A stretch of DNA of 64,000 nucleotides from Phytophthora sp. 'mugwort' (GCA_033558025.1 JAUCEF010000001.1:2108001-2172000), one strand, 5' to 3'; positions 51,616 to 63,133 are shown, numbered from the stretch's first letter. Numbers and translations are program-made. Notes: a model not told the origin generated them from the sequence alone.

Positions 51616-52127
51616 GGGGTTTTAGATCTGTAGCTTTGGATGACGGGATTTCGACTTGATCTCGATGTGGGGAGTTGGAGAATGAACGATCGGCGCTGGT
51701 TTCGATGGTACAGTCGGCAACGGGAGACCACCGGGCACTCAGGTGGTAGAGTGTGATCATTGCTGGAATCTTGACTTCATGGTAGTCCAATTTGGACGAT
51801 CAGGAAGTCAATTTGGCTTCAAGTACGTCAGCAGATGTACAGAAAACGGACGAAATCGTAATCGAAAGGATCACGCAGGGTTGTCTCTGGTCTGCTAAAC
51901 ACCACCCACTTGGCCAATGGCCAATGCCAATGGCAGTGGCCATTGCGTTTGCAACCTGCGACAGGAGAGAACAGAGGACGCAAGGGCGACAAGTTCTGTG
52001 TATGCATTATGCTGCCACCAGCGCACTAGTGGTCTCTGTTACGCCCACGAACAACAACAAAACCAAACTCTCAAGCGGTCTTCCTTTCCTTCATTATTTC
52101 ATTACCACGTAAAAGCACCCGTCTCCG
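51616..52127. other. Intergenic
   Basis: Upstream region of the HIG1-type gene A and 3' flank of the CDC50 gene. A run of TGGCCAATGGCCAATGCCAA (about 51911) is a short tandem-like CCAAT-containing stretch that could be a promoter element. No gene. Confidence 0.4.
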
Positions 52128-53501
52128 CTACAGATTCTTCTTCCATACCAACGCGGACGCATCTCCGAGAGCGCGAGGGTTGTACAGCTTGCGACCCGTG
52201 AAGAAGATGCCGGCCACGGCGAAGATGGCGCCGACTCCCAGGAAGAACCCGCCTAAGACATAGTTGCCACTGCCGAACCAGCCCACCTCCTCGAGCACCA
52301 GCGCCTTGGAGCCACCAAAAGACCGCACAAAGAAGTTGGACTGCACAGCGAACGTGAGCGTTGTGCCGGCCGGAAGATCGCGCTCGATGCGGCCGTACGG
52401 CTTGCGGAACGGGTGCATCGCCGCACCTTCGACCCACACGCGCCAGAACTCGTTCTCTAAACCCACACCGACGCCGTAGTCTAGGTCCAGTGCGTCGTGA
52501 ACCCACGCGGTGCTGTTGGTGTAGTCTGCAGTGATGTGTGGAGCTGTCGAGCCTGTCAACGGCGGGATGATCCGACTCATGTTCGGATTTAACCATACGG
52601 GCAGGTACGTGTTCGAGGAGACGTCCCATGTTGGATTCTTGTTGTTGTGTGCTGCGTAGGTGCGTGCGATTCCCCTGGACGTCATGTCGGTTCGTGAGAG
52701 CTTCTCACCTGATGGCAAACCGCCCTCGTGTAGCCAGAAAATGTCGTTAAACAAGGTACTCGCCACGATTCCACACGGAAACAACTCGCGTTGCTTGGCG
52801 GCCGAAGTAGGCTCACACATGCCGACAGTGCAGAGCTGGGAAGTAATCGTCTTCATCGGATAACATTCCAACATTGAAATGGCCGTCTCAGGACGCCACT
52901 CATCTGTGAATTGCGTACGGATAACGGACGAGACGAAGCGCCGGTGGTTCTGGTAGTACCCGTCCAGCTCATAGAATACGCGCACGGGGCTCTTGATCTC
53001 GTTCGGAAGCGTCACGTGTACGTAGCAAGTGTGGTCAGCGTGGAACGAGTTGGCGTCGTTCGCTGAGTCTAAGCGGCAGTTGCTAAGCTGCGTGACGCGG
53101 CCATCCGGCTGCACAGCGTTCGACGCTTGTGTGTCTGGGTTGCCGTCATAGATCACGCGCAAGGTCGTGAGCGTGCCGGACGTGTAGATAATCAGCACGC
53201 CGAGCCCAATGCACAACGCTGCCAGCGTGAAGCAGATCCCAATCGACCACCCGAGCGTGAGCACGGGCTCCCACATGTGGAACTGCTGCTGGGTCATACG
53301 GGAGCCGTCTGGTCGGTTGGTATTCCCATTGGTGTTGATGTTAGGCTTGGGTTTTGTCGGCGAGCCCTTCTTGCCGCTGCTGGCGCGTCGCCGTCCTAGC
53401 TTGGAAGAGGTTCGTCGGGGCATCTCCATACCCTGCGGCAGCGGCACCACCAGCGTCTGCACGTCAACATCGCTCGGGCGGACAAGGGGCTTAGCCGTCA
53501 T
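52128..53501 (-). CDS. CDC50/LEM3 family flippase beta-subunit
   Basis: The protein has 457 residues from the ATG at 53501 (AACAAGATGACG). Upstream, TTTTTTTTAG/GAG looks like an intron acceptor, so there is a 5' UTR intron or a small extra exon. Membrane segments lie at about 83-105 (WSIGICFTLAALCIGLGVLI) and 414-436 (VLGGFFLGVGAIFAVAGIFF), bracketing a large Cys-containing exoplasmic loop. Family marks are VFYELDGYYQNHRRFVSS, FPCGIVASTLFNDIF, FWRVWVEGAAMHPFRKPYG and LPAGTTLTF. CDC50 proteins pair with P4-ATPases to flip phosphatidylserine and phosphatidylethanolamine across Golgi, endosome and plasma membranes. The basic, Ser/Pro-rich N-terminal 75 residues are longer than usual for the family. 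It lies between two HIG1-type paralogues on the same strand. Confidence 0.92.
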   Translation of the reverse strand: MTAKPLVRPSDVDVQTLVVPLPQGMEMPRRTSSKLGRRRASSGKKGSPTKPKPNINTNGNTNRPDGSRMTQQQFHMWEPVLTLGWSIGICFTLAALCIGLGVLIIYTSGTLTTLRVIYDGNPDTQASNAVQPDGRVTQLSNCRLDSANDANSFHADHTCYVHVTLPNEIKSPVRVFYELDGYYQNHRRFVSSVIRTQFTDEWRPETAISMLECYPMKTITSQLCTVGMCEPTSAAKQRELFPCGIVASTLFNDIFWLHEGGLPSGEKLSRTDMTSRGIARTYAAHNNKNPTWDVSSNTYLPVWLNPNMSRIIPPLTGSTAPHITADYTNSTAWVHDALDLDYGVGVGLENEFWRVWVEGAAMHPFRKPYGRIERDLPAGTTLTFAVQSNFFVRSFGGSKALVLEEVGWFGSGNYVLGGFFLGVGAIFAVAGIFFTGRKLYNPRALGDASALVWKKNL

Positions 53502-53841
53502 CTTGTTCCTAAACTCGCGTTCTCCTAAAAAAAAATGATGCCATCTTGAGTGCGTCCGAACAATTCTGAAACGACCCGGACTAACGTGGCGAAAACCCCT
53601 TTCGATTATCCTAATAATATGTACTCTATCCAGCCTTGTCGACGAAAACAAAGACAGCATCCCCGTACATAATAAAAAATCACTGTATTTGGTCAGCTCT
53701 TTGTGCATTCGCAAGCTGTGTTTTCTGCTACAAGGAGATAGAATCGCTCAACAAGACCAGGAAGAGACTACAGCGTAGCCTTTGCCGTCGGGGCGTGTTT
53801 TGAGCGTCTCGTCCGGTCGTCTACAATATCCTGAAGCCACT
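53502..53841. other. Intergenic with probable 5' UTR intron of the CDC50 gene
   Basis: The minus strand shows a polypyrimidine tract and acceptor (TTTTTTTTAG, ending at about 53526) just upstream of the CDC50 start. The remaining bases are presumably promoter and the 3' flank of the HIG1-type gene B. Confidence 0.4.
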
Positions 53842-54438
53842 TTAATCCTCGTTGTCCTCAACCGTAAACTTGCCGCGCTTAGCCATGTAGTCGTGGAAGG
53901 CCATGGAGCTTAGCAGCAGCACGACCACAGACGCCTGACCGTAGATACGCGTGTGCATGATCTGCTGCGAAGTGGAGATACCCTTATTCAAGTGTTGATA
54001 GCCGTAGATGCCACCCACCAGCGGCGCGCCCACGGTGATGAGGGCACGATACGGGTGGTCGTACAGGAAGTTGGCACTCTTCTGCCAGAACTTGAGCTGC
54101 GACTTCTCCTGCTGGGGAGCCACGTACGAGCCGTCCATGGTCGCCAGATACATCTCCGGGTTGCGTGCGCCGTGCATCAGACGGTTCTCGGCCACAATCG
54201 TGAAGGCACCCAGGAACGGAGACACCACTAGCGCTGTCTTGCCGCTCACGCTCAGGCGGTTGCGGAAGGCCGGCCAGTACTTATTGGCCGAGAGAACGGC
54301 AGCCGCGGCGAACACGGCGGTCACGGCGCCGGCCTTCATGCCGCTGGTGTAGGCGTGCCAGGAGATGGCGTCACGTGCCTGATTCGGGTTCTCTGTCTTC
54401 CACGACGAGTGTTCGGGGCTGGAATCGATTGCGCTCAT
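53842..54438 (-). CDS. HIG1-type small membrane protein (paralogue B)
   Basis: The protein has 198 residues from the ATG at 54438. It has the same plan as paralogue A: conserved NPNQARDAISWHAYTSGMK, a first membrane segment with AAAVLSANKYWPAFRNRL, a second with KTALVVSPFLGAF, then a DHPYRALITVGAPLVGGIYG block, QQIMHTRIYGQASVVVLLLS and SMAFHDYMAKRGKF. It differs mainly in the linker (VAPQQEKSQLKFWQKSANFL) and in the tail (TVEDNED). The C-terminal third fits the HIG1 domain, suggesting a role in respiratory complexes. The two copies flank the CDC50 gene. Confidence 0.65.
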   Translation of the reverse strand: MSAIDSSPEHSSWKTENPNQARDAISWHAYTSGMKAGAVTAVFAAAAVLSANKYWPAFRNRLSVSGKTALVVSPFLGAFTIVAENRLMHGARNPEMYLATMDGSYVAPQQEKSQLKFWQKSANFLYDHPYRALITVGAPLVGGIYGYQHLNKGISTSQQIMHTRIYGQASVVVLLLSSMAFHDYMAKRGKFTVEDNED

Positions 54439-54993
54439 GGTTCTATGTGTATATTTGAGAGAAAAGCTAGTGCAGAGGCCACTTGTGCTCTTGGCGAATA
54501 CTTGAATAATGGGTCAGAGTCTGTGTGGCTCAGAATGGGGCGGACACAGCCATGGCAAGACGACGGGGACGACAGCTCACCCCAGGCGACCGTGCCACTG
54601 ATTGGCCCGTTCGCGACGCGTTTCTCTTGGGACGAGATTCGGTGAGAAAAAGGCGGTTCGCTTCCCCATTTTGGATCGAATGGGCAATCGGCTGATGGGG
54701 GGAGCAAATAATCGACGTAAATGTACTGAACGGCAATGACAAGCTAAACGAGGAGACCGTAGCTGCCAGCTAGTAGAAAATGGACTTGGTACCTCTTCCT
54801 TCGCTGTGATTTTATCGGTTCCGAGATCGTATCACGAGAATTGGTTGCCAACGTCCATAAGTCAATTGCAGTCGTTATCGATTTTTTATATAATGGGTCC
54901 CAAGAATTTAAGTAGAAATTATTTTCTAGTCGACCCTATTACACTGGGTACTATGCCCGTTCTCGTGCAAAAGCGCCCAGTCCATTTGACATG

Positions 54994-55140
54994 CTGCATA
55001 AGCCGATTATGCCGCATTACCGGCTTTTTACCGACATTTCTGGCATCTCGCTACAGATTAGAACCAATTCACAGCAAATTACTTAATTCAATTTACAATC
55101 TGGTGATCCGCAATCTGACAGATTATGCGGCGGATTATGC
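54994..55140. repeat. Imperfect inverted repeat, about 146 bp (possible miniature element)
   Basis: GCATAAGCCGATTATGCCGC (54995 on) is mirrored imperfectly by AGATTATGCGGCGGATTATG at 55120-55139. The interior is AT-rich. No clear target duplication was found. Confidence 0.4.
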
Positions 55141-55463
55141 ACCATTGACGGAGTTACAGAGAATCCCTCATTGAGGAAGAGGGAAGGGGACGTGTACTCC
55201 CGCGCAGCGCCATCTTACTTGGGTAAAGCTCCAAGCGTGCAACGTCGGAACACCGGCAGGCTCCGCTCCAGGGCGTATGGGTAGGCGTTGATGGCTCTGA
55301 TCTAATAAGGCCATTCATCTGATGACAACTTCAGTTCTCGTTTTCGCTAGTTAGTGCGCAACACTAATACGGCCAAAATTCCTACGGTACGGGTTTCAGT
55401 ACACGCAGTCTACTCGGATGGTCAACCGGTTGCACGGGAGGGTCCGCTGGTCGTGACATCGCA

Positions 55464-56135
55464 TCACCAGTACGCCCGATCTGGTGGTGGGGGTCCGCCG
55501 TTCCAGCGCTGCTCTCGCGCACTGCACTGCGCCCGTTTTAGGGTGGCGACGATGATCGACGCAAAGGTGCGATTATTGCACCGAGATGTATCAAGCAATC
55601 CGGGCGTTTTCGCAATGTCTGCTATGATGGGCCGATAATAATACCATGCACCGCCGTTCTCCAAATTAGACTGCCTTTGAGTCAGCAACGGCACTGCAGT
55701 CACTGAAATACCGGGTGCATGTACAGTAGCCGCTATTGGAACATTTGAGGACACCTGAGACCATCAAGTCGGTCCCATTAGCCGTGCGAACACCAGCAAG
55801 ACGACATCGGTAGACATCACTTTTGAAGCAGTGTCTCGATACTCTAGGTACATATTACCGAGACAGTCGTGCATGTGAGCTTCGTTTGTACATCTTGCCT
55901 CGACCATTTGGTCCGCCCAGCCCCAAACATTGAGCACTTTCGAGCTCGTCGGCATTGGCTGGGTCAGATGCAGCGCTGAACCAGCCTTCATCATGAGTTT
56001 GGACATGGTTCGCAGATCACTCCGGTCGCACTTGAAGGGTGCCAGCGGCGGAAATGAGTTGCCGTGTCCTCGAGCGTTGGAACGGCAAAAGGAAACGGGT
56101 GCACTGCGGCCATTCCACTGGAATTTCCAGTGCAA
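55464..56135 (-). pseudogene. Unrecognised reading frame broken by one stop
   Basis: A single minus-strand frame runs for about 223 codons and contains one TGA at 55764-55766. It includes a stretch rich in Met, Ser and charged residues (LMMKAGSALHLTQPMPTSSK) and ends with REQRWNGGPPPPDRAYW. I recognise no domain. It could be a gene fragment or the remains of a transposon protein. Confidence 0.25.
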
Positions 56136-56548
56136 TGAAAAGCCGGAGCGTTGGCCGACAAACCATTTTCTCAGCAGCCAACTTCATGGATCACTTCTTC
56201 TTCTACGTTACATGTAGCAGTCCACGAGGCTTGGTCGCTAGACGGAGATCATTGCATGCGACATGAACCACTCTTGACACCCCTCGGCAAATCGATCATT
56301 TAACATTATCATCTATCTACGGTATTGGGTTTTCCGTGCAAGATTTATACCCATTCTGAACTTCTTCATTCTCGTTCTATCCCGTTTAGACGGGATATCT
56401 GATCATACATCGGCATCAGCAGACGTGACAGCCTATCCATCGCCCATGCCCATTTTCGACGCACGCAACAACTAACGACGACCTGCCATTGCAACTCCAC
56501 GGACCCGCACACCTCTCGTATCATATTCGTTATATCCAGCCTAAAAGC

Positions 56549-59500
56549 ATGGCGCCGCTGCAATACGACACGAACCATGCAGCGGGCGATGGACCTTCGA
56601 GTTCGTCGACCAACGACCATCTCTCCGTAGACGTGGACATTGACTCGTCCGGTCTGCCATTAACATCCGCCACCGAGGCCAGCGACTTCTACATGGACCT
56701 GCAGTCGCCGCGGCCTCAGACGCAATCCATGCGTCTGCGACTTCGCAAACAAGCGTCAAACGCTTCGCTTCTGTCGGCTGAGGCGGCCGAAAACCTCCGT
56801 CGTCGCGTAGCTCGCGTCAAGAAGAACAAGCACCCGAAAGAAGTGCGAGTGTTCAAGCAGCACCTGCAATTAGCAGTGCGCATTGCAGTCGGTGTCCTAT
56901 TAGCGGGTGTAGTGCAGACTCATGGCACCGATCGGGAGTGGCTCTTTCTGCCGGCCAGTTACTACCTCGGTGGCCTCACAGTCGCCTCCATGATGGTCAT
57001 CTATGCTGCAGCCAGCACAGTGGGTGGCGTGCTGGAACAGGTTTGGCAGATCGATGTGGGCGTTGCCATCGCGCTGCTCTACAACTTTGCAGTCTTCGCC
57101 TGTGTCCCGATCACTCAAGGCGACCTCATGACCGTCTCCAAGAACATTAACGGCAGCACGTACTACGTGAGTCTGCAAGACTGGGGCGTCACGTTGCCGC
57201 TTCTTGCGTTGTTTACGCTAGTGGTTCTGCTGTCACCAATGGTACGACATCGCGGTATTCTTCGCTGGAGAACATCTTGTCTTTTGAACCCTGAGCTAAC
57301 GTCTGTGTCGTGGGGGTGCTCTAGCAAACGAACGTGAAGAAGTTCGCTGTGAGCACGAATTTGTACTTCAGTATGTACTTACAATTATTTGTTTTGTGAA
57401 TTATTACTTCGAAGTTATACTGTGCGCCAGCTAACCACGAACGTGTTTTAATTTTATGCTGCATATTACAGCATTGACGCTTGTCGATCCGATGAATCCG
57501 ATCTTTACGACAACTCTCAAGGACAATTCACATGGCAATAGCTACTACGGCACAGACAACCTGCTGAAACAGCTAGCGATTTACAGCGCTGTTGGCGTCG
57601 TGGGTACACTTATCGCGCTTGCGACCATGGTGTTACCTTATCCGATTTTGTACGTCAAGACAAAAATCCTTACAGTTTATGAGTACAAGTACTCACGATT
57701 TGGCCATATCTTTTTTTTTAGTGCGATGCGGAAGCTGCGGAGACACATGGCTGCGTCGCCACATGATATCCGAGACATTCTAAATTTGATTGTCGATTCG
57801 TACTGCTTTCGAGCCAAAGATATCAAGAAAATGGATTTTTTCAAACTGCGGCTTGACCGGCTACTCGACAACGCACACGAGCGTCTCAGTACGATGGAGT
57901 CGCTGTTGAATGCCTGTTGGTGGGAAGAGCTTGTGGGGCTCGGTATGTGTTTCCACTTCAATAAGACAGTCGCCAAGCAGCTCGTGAAACTGTACGCAAA
58001 ATTACTCGCAGATTTACACGCGATGAAATTTGCCATTGAGGCTGAAACATGCCACTGGACGCACGTTGTGCTACTCCAGAAGATGCAGACGCGGTTCTAC
58101 GTGCTTCAGGTTGAAGCGAATGATTTACTCGAAGATATTTCGCTGAAAATTGTTCACTCCTCGCGCAGTATGTCCTCACCGAAATTTGCCAGTCTCGAGC
58201 AGGCGTTGGAACGACTCATGGTCAAGTACACGACCTTGTACGGCAATTTACTCTCTGCTGACGTCCATACGGCCGATGATGTGGGCCAAACCATGCCGCT
58301 GAACGTGTTCGTGTACTCGTTCCATGTCTTCGTCATCTCACTAGTGGAATTCGAGGACAAATTCAACCGAAAGAACTTTTCGGCACGATACCGCGTCAAG
58401 AACTTCCTCAAGCTCGCATGCAGGAGTCTTTTACAACCCATCAGCTACCCTCGACGCCTTATTATCTTCGCTTTTCGCACGACGCTGGCAATCATCATTG
58501 GCATTTGTTGCGCGACTTTTATCTTCGCTTTCAGTTCCACTGCGCCGACGGCTATTGCTATGGTTGCTGAGGATAACATTGGTGGCACATATGGCAACAC
58601 GGTGAATCGCGTGGGAGGTTTGGTGGCTGGCACGGTGGTACCGTCCATTTTCAGCTTCTTTGTGTGCAAAGTGTCGAGCGACTACATTTACAACACGCTC
58701 AACAACATTGTACTCTTTGTATGGACAGTGGGGTCCATGTACGTTTGGTTTTGTGGTCGCTACATGGCGCTGGCAGGTATGACGTCGGCTTTCATGGCAG
58801 CGTCGGTGCTGCTCGACCATAGTTGCCGCAGCACCTCGTCCTCAACGACCGTCTCATACGCAAGTCTCACTCAGAATGCCCTAGGCATCCTCATTTTGAT
58901 GATCGTGGAAGTTGTCATCCACCCGCGCAGCTCTCGTGGACTGCTTCGAAGTAACATTCAGCAGTTGTTGACGGAGTACCGTGGGGTCTTTCACGACGTG
59001 TTTCGCCACCATATCGCGTACGACCAGCCGACACCAATTGTTGCGAGGCCTCTTACAGAGGAGGACATTGAGGTGGCCAACGCACTGCTAAGTCGTTGCA
59101 AGGTGAAGCTGTTGAAGGACCAGCTGAACGATGCTCTTCCTCAGCTGCTTAAAACTCAAGCGAAGCTGGTGGATGATTCGGCGATGGAGCCGACTTTGTG
59201 GAAGCCTCCCTTCTCGACGTCCAAGTACACGAAAGTCTTGAACGTCTGCCGCCAACTCCTCGATAGGATTAATGTTCTTGTAGATCTCGTCGATTGGCAC
59301 GAGAACCGGCGAAGCAGCGGAAAAGACAAACCTCTAAGACGTTGGCAGCAGAGCCGAATCGATGCGGAATGCATCGCAGCATATACTGCGGCTCAAGAAC
59401 CTCTCTCTCCGACCTCAGCGGCGGTCGCGGAAATGGTAGGCGAGGCCACTACAGTCGACGAAAGCTCCTGTTCGCCTGCAGCTCACTCCCCGTCCTCACC

Positions 59501-60461
59501 GCTGCCCAATGTGAGCACAACATCACCTGCTGTGGCAAAGATCAAGTGGGATCAGAGCTTGGCAGTGGTCGAGGCTGGCGTCGAAGAAGCATTTGACACG
59601 CTTGTGACTCTGTTTGGAGAAGAGTTTTCCGGCTCAACCGCTGAAGACCACGCAATCTACTTGCAGATGAAGGAGGCCTTCCGTATCGCTGATGCACACC
59701 GTCGTGGCGTTGTGGATACGTCTGAACTCAGTCTTTTACTGGAGAAGCTCATGCCGTACTCTGGCAGTCAAGGGGTTCAGGGCATGGAGCAGTACGTCGA
59801 AGAGTTCATGCAGCTTGTGGACAAGGATCATGACGGTAAGATCTCGTTCAACGAGTTCATGCAAGCACTGAACGAAGGATTCCGCCTTGAGCTCGAGATC
59901 TACGATGACCAACCACAGGTCCCAGTTGGCGACGTGGTTACAGGACCTAACGGGTCCCAACTTACCCACTCCAATAGCATTCGCTTACTCCGGAAGAGCA
60001 CACTTCGACGTAATTCCGTTCAGATGGACGAGTTCGACGATTCATCAGCTTCTGGACGGCACAAACACGTTACCATTGTCTCGCCACCACCGCCGGACGC
60101 GTCTCGAGCTCGCGCTTCGTCGAATTTCGTTGACATGTCAGTCTTTGAGTCTAAGTCCGGACCTACTGCTACTAACGATACGGACTCGACGCTGAACACC
60201 AAGCGCAGACACCGCTTCCGTGGCATGTCCTCAGCCAGTGAGAGTTCAGCACCTGAAGCTCTACTCAACGTCGAGGCATTTACCCTCACGGAAGCTGCAG
60301 CGGCGCTGAAACAGAGTTACGGCGAATGCTTGTTAGGAGATGTGGACGATCATAGCAAACGGGTCACGATGGAGAATTTCATTGTCATGAGCTGCGTTAT
60401 CAGCGCTTGTGAAAATATCGCCGACAACTTGACTCGCTTGAACACGCTGGCAGCTTCATAA
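56549..60461 (+). CDS. FUSC/aromatic-acid-exporter-like membrane protein with EF-hands (paralogue B)
   Basis: Four exons: 56549-57241, 57325-57370, 57472-57649 and 57722-60461, giving 1,218 residues. The last intron (57650-57721, GTACGT...TTTTTTTTAG) has no stop and would add 24 residues if retained. The first two exons of paralogue A are one exon here. Membrane cluster 1 spans about 110-310 (QLAVRIAVGVLLAGVVQ, YYLGGLTVASMMVIYAAAS, VAIALLYNFAVFACVPI). Cluster 2 has LIIFAFRTTLAIIIGICCAT, GGLVAGTVVPSIFSFFVC and FVWTVGSMYVWFCG. This is the FUSC/ALMT plan. At the C-terminus the first EF loop (DAHRRGVVDTSE, about 963) has lost ligands, while the second (DKDHDGKISFNE, about 1006) is intact. TTCATTCTCGTTC at 56366 may be an initiator. 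Confidence 0.85.
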
Positions 60462-61426
60462 GTGGGGTAGACAGCGTACTCCCTGTATTCAAAGTAAGAC
60501 TAATCAAAATGAAATGAACTTTGGTATATTTTCCGCGCTCAGGCGGCACAGCACCTCTTCAATGTTATTCTGGTAAATACTCAAAATACTACGCGACTGC
60601 TGACAGCATGAAACATATCCCAGAGCTACCGGTAATACTGCTGATAGCAATGCAATGTAGCTTCAATAATTGACCGCCGCCTAACGTAGATGACCGAGTT
60701 TGTGTAATTGGAATAGAGCTTCAGTGTTATCGCTTGCTGGTGGGAGACGAGGAACTACAAAGAGGAGCACGAGCCATGACGCCAAACGACCTCGGATTCG
60801 TGCGAGAATACGTTTGCACGAATAAACTAGAATAAATCGTTGAGTTAGAAGGTATCTTGACTGTAGTCCCGCCAATTAACTCCAAGAAGCTCTCCTTCAG
60901 TCCGACTCCTGGTGGGAGCTCGACGACAAGAGCTTCCTTATCTCCCACACTGTAGGGCACAACCACAGCAACCTAAGGCGGATAACCACCAATGGTGGTG
61001 GCCCTCCATGCTTCGAACGCAGAGCTAAACTGGAAGCGCTACGAAACCTTCAGAGCCCACTATTGTATCATTCGTCAGAAAATATTCGTTCAGCAGCAAG
61101 GAGTTCACTTGCTCTACCGTTGCGCGAATACCCAGAGTCTCGTCTACCTCGTGTTTGACGCCCCAAAACCGCCCAGCTTGCTCTAGACTCTACCGCTTAA
61201 GAGCAAAATGCGGTCTTCGTTATATGTTTTTCAAGCTATCCGGCGTCGAATGCCGCCAACAAAGCAACATTGACCACTATTTAAGCAGCACAATAACTGT
61301 AACTAAATGTAGCACGACATGTAGCTATCCTAACCCAATAATGAGAACCTCGTAATCATCTACAGCAGCTGTGCGATGCGACGATGATTGGCTGAGCTCA
61401 GTGTCAATTTCCTCGCTCTTTGGGTC
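60462..61426. other. Intergenic
   Basis: 3' flank of the FUSC-like gene B, then the promoter of the Cys/His-repeat gene. Only short frames; nothing recognised. Confidence 0.4.
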
Positions 61427-63133
61427 ATGTCGGACCGGGCGACGCCGCTGCGCTTCGCCTCCACCGCCTCCACCGCCTTCTTCACGCAGATGAGCGAGGT
61501 GACGAACAGACTGCACCCAGCGCCGCTGTTATTGGGGCAGGTGGACACACACCGAGACTCGGGGTCGCCGCCTAGCGAGCCACTCAGAGACAGCGGAGAC
61601 CTCGGTGAGAATGCCTCGTTACAAGACGATAGAGAGTTTTTCCTCGATGAATTCGACGCGGAAAATCTTTTCAGGACGTCAGAAGACAGTGAGGGCTCTC
61701 AACAACCTCACATTTTAAGTGAAATGCCTCAAAACGGCATGGAAACACTGCTTCTTGTGCCACATCGGAGTGGTGCCAAAGCCAAATCGACTGTAGCAGT
61801 GGGTAGCGGACAGCTCGCAGCTTCGATTGGAGAGACAGGGACTTTGTCAGTGCAAGTTTCATTAAACAGGAGACGACCGCTACCTGTAAGAAGCCGAGAG
61901 GAAGAGGGAAAGCTGACGGGACAATGGGATCGAGCTGAGTTCATGCATAGCTCCAAGTCAGCCTCAAAGCAGGCGGAAGCAGAGTTAAAGGTGCAGGTGT
62001 GGTGGAGTACGAAGTTTGCGGCTGGAAGATTACACTCTATGATCAATTGTGATAAGCAGATAGACGAGGCGGAAAAAGAGCGTGTGGATAGTTTTAGCTT
62101 TTTGGACGACGTGGAAGATGCGCGAGCTGCGCCGCGTTTAACGCATAGTGGAAGGCCTTGCTGCACTCATCCAGGATGCACGAAACAAGCACAGACTAAA
62201 GGCAAATGTATCGCACATGGTGGCGTGAGGGGATGTAAGGAACCTGGGTGCAGTGTTTCAGCGAAATGGCGAGGTCGTTGTGCGAGTCATGGGGGGAGGC
62301 GTACATGTTTGAAGGAGAATTGTGAGAAACTCGCCTTGAGTGGCGGCAAGTGTCTGGAGCACGGAGGCGGCGGTGGGAAGACGTGTACGTTTCCGGACTG
62401 CACGACGAGGCCGCAAAGACGAGGTTTGTGTGCTGCTCATGGCGGCTACATTGTGTGCAAAACAGAGGGATGCGAACGAAGAGCTGCTAGTAAAGGACTG
62501 TGTACGCACCACTCTGTTGTCGAGACGTGTAAGACTGAAGATTGCGAGAAGGCTGGGCCGAATCGTGGCTACTGCTACAAACACGCTGTGGAGAGCGGTG
62601 TCATGAAGGTCTATCGGAAACCCAAGTGTAAGGAGGAAGGGTGTTTGAAGATTCAACTTCGCCAAGGTTACTGCTCCAGGCACGCGAAGGAGCGTGGCCT
62701 CAGCGTTGGTCGAACTTGCAAAGCAGAAGGGTGCAGTAAGGTGGCACAAGCCGGAGGCTTTTGCGGGACTCATGGAGGTGGAACTCGATGCAAAGTCCCG
62801 GGGTGCACTAAGTCCATTGTGACGAAAGGTTTGTGCTCCGCTCACGGTGGACGCAAGACGTGCAAGGTGGAGGGATGTGAGAAGTGGGGCCTCTCCGCCG
62901 GAGAGCAGAAGGGATATTGCGTCGAGCATGGTGGTGGCTATCGCTGCGAACACGTAGGATGCAACAAAAGTGTCCAATACAACGGTTTGTGCTGCACTCA
63001 CGGCGGCAAGCTTAAGTGCGAGGCGAAGGGCTGTAACAAGACTGTAAGAGTGAAAGGCTTCTGCACTACACATCAGAGCACCAACGTCATAGAACACATT
63101 GGTCAAATAAATAGCGACGACGAACAGTATTAA
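61427..63133 (+). CDS. WRKY19-like protein with twelve Cys/His repeats
   Basis: The protein has 568 residues from the ATG at 61427; a second ATG at 61490 is possible. The first 240 residues are low-complexity, with an acidic patch (DDREFFLDEFDAENLF). From about 243 to 545 there are twelve tandem units of the form Cys-x4-Cys-x8/9-Gly-x-Cys-x2-His-(Gly-Gly), for example CKAEGCSKVAQAGGFCGTHG and CKVPGCTKSIVTKGLCSAHG. Unit 10 has a three-residue insert and units 6 and 7 have longer linkers. This repeat is expanded in oomycetes and is often named WRKY19-like because the Arabidopsis WRKY19 fusion carries it; no WRKY domain is present. The four ligands per unit suggest zinc binding and possibly nucleic-acid or protein binding. 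Function unknown. Confidence 0.85.
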   Translation: MSDRATPLRFASTASTAFFTQMSEVTNRLHPAPLLLGQVDTHRDSGSPPSEPLRDSGDLGENASLQDDREFFLDEFDAENLFRTSEDSEGSQQPHILSEMPQNGMETLLLVPHRSGAKAKSTVAVGSGQLAASIGETGTLSVQVSLNRRRPLPVRSREEEGKLTGQWDRAEFMHSSKSASKQAEAELKVQVWWSTKFAAGRLHSMINCDKQIDEAEKERVDSFSFLDDVEDARAAPRLTHSGRPCCTHPGCTKQAQTKGKCIAHGGVRGCKEPGCSVSAKWRGRCASHGGRRTCLKENCEKLALSGGKCLEHGGGGGKTCTFPDCTTRPQRRGLCAAHGGYIVCKTEGCERRAASKGLCTHHSVVETCKTEDCEKAGPNRGYCYKHAVESGVMKVYRKPKCKEEGCLKIQLRQGYCSRHAKERGLSVGRTCKAEGCSKVAQAGGFCGTHGGGTRCKVPGCTKSIVTKGLCSAHGGRKTCKVEGCEKWGLSAGEQKGYCVEHGGGYRCEHVGCNKSVQYNGLCCTHGGKLKCEAKGCNKTVRVKGFCTTHQSTNVIEHIGQINSDDEQY

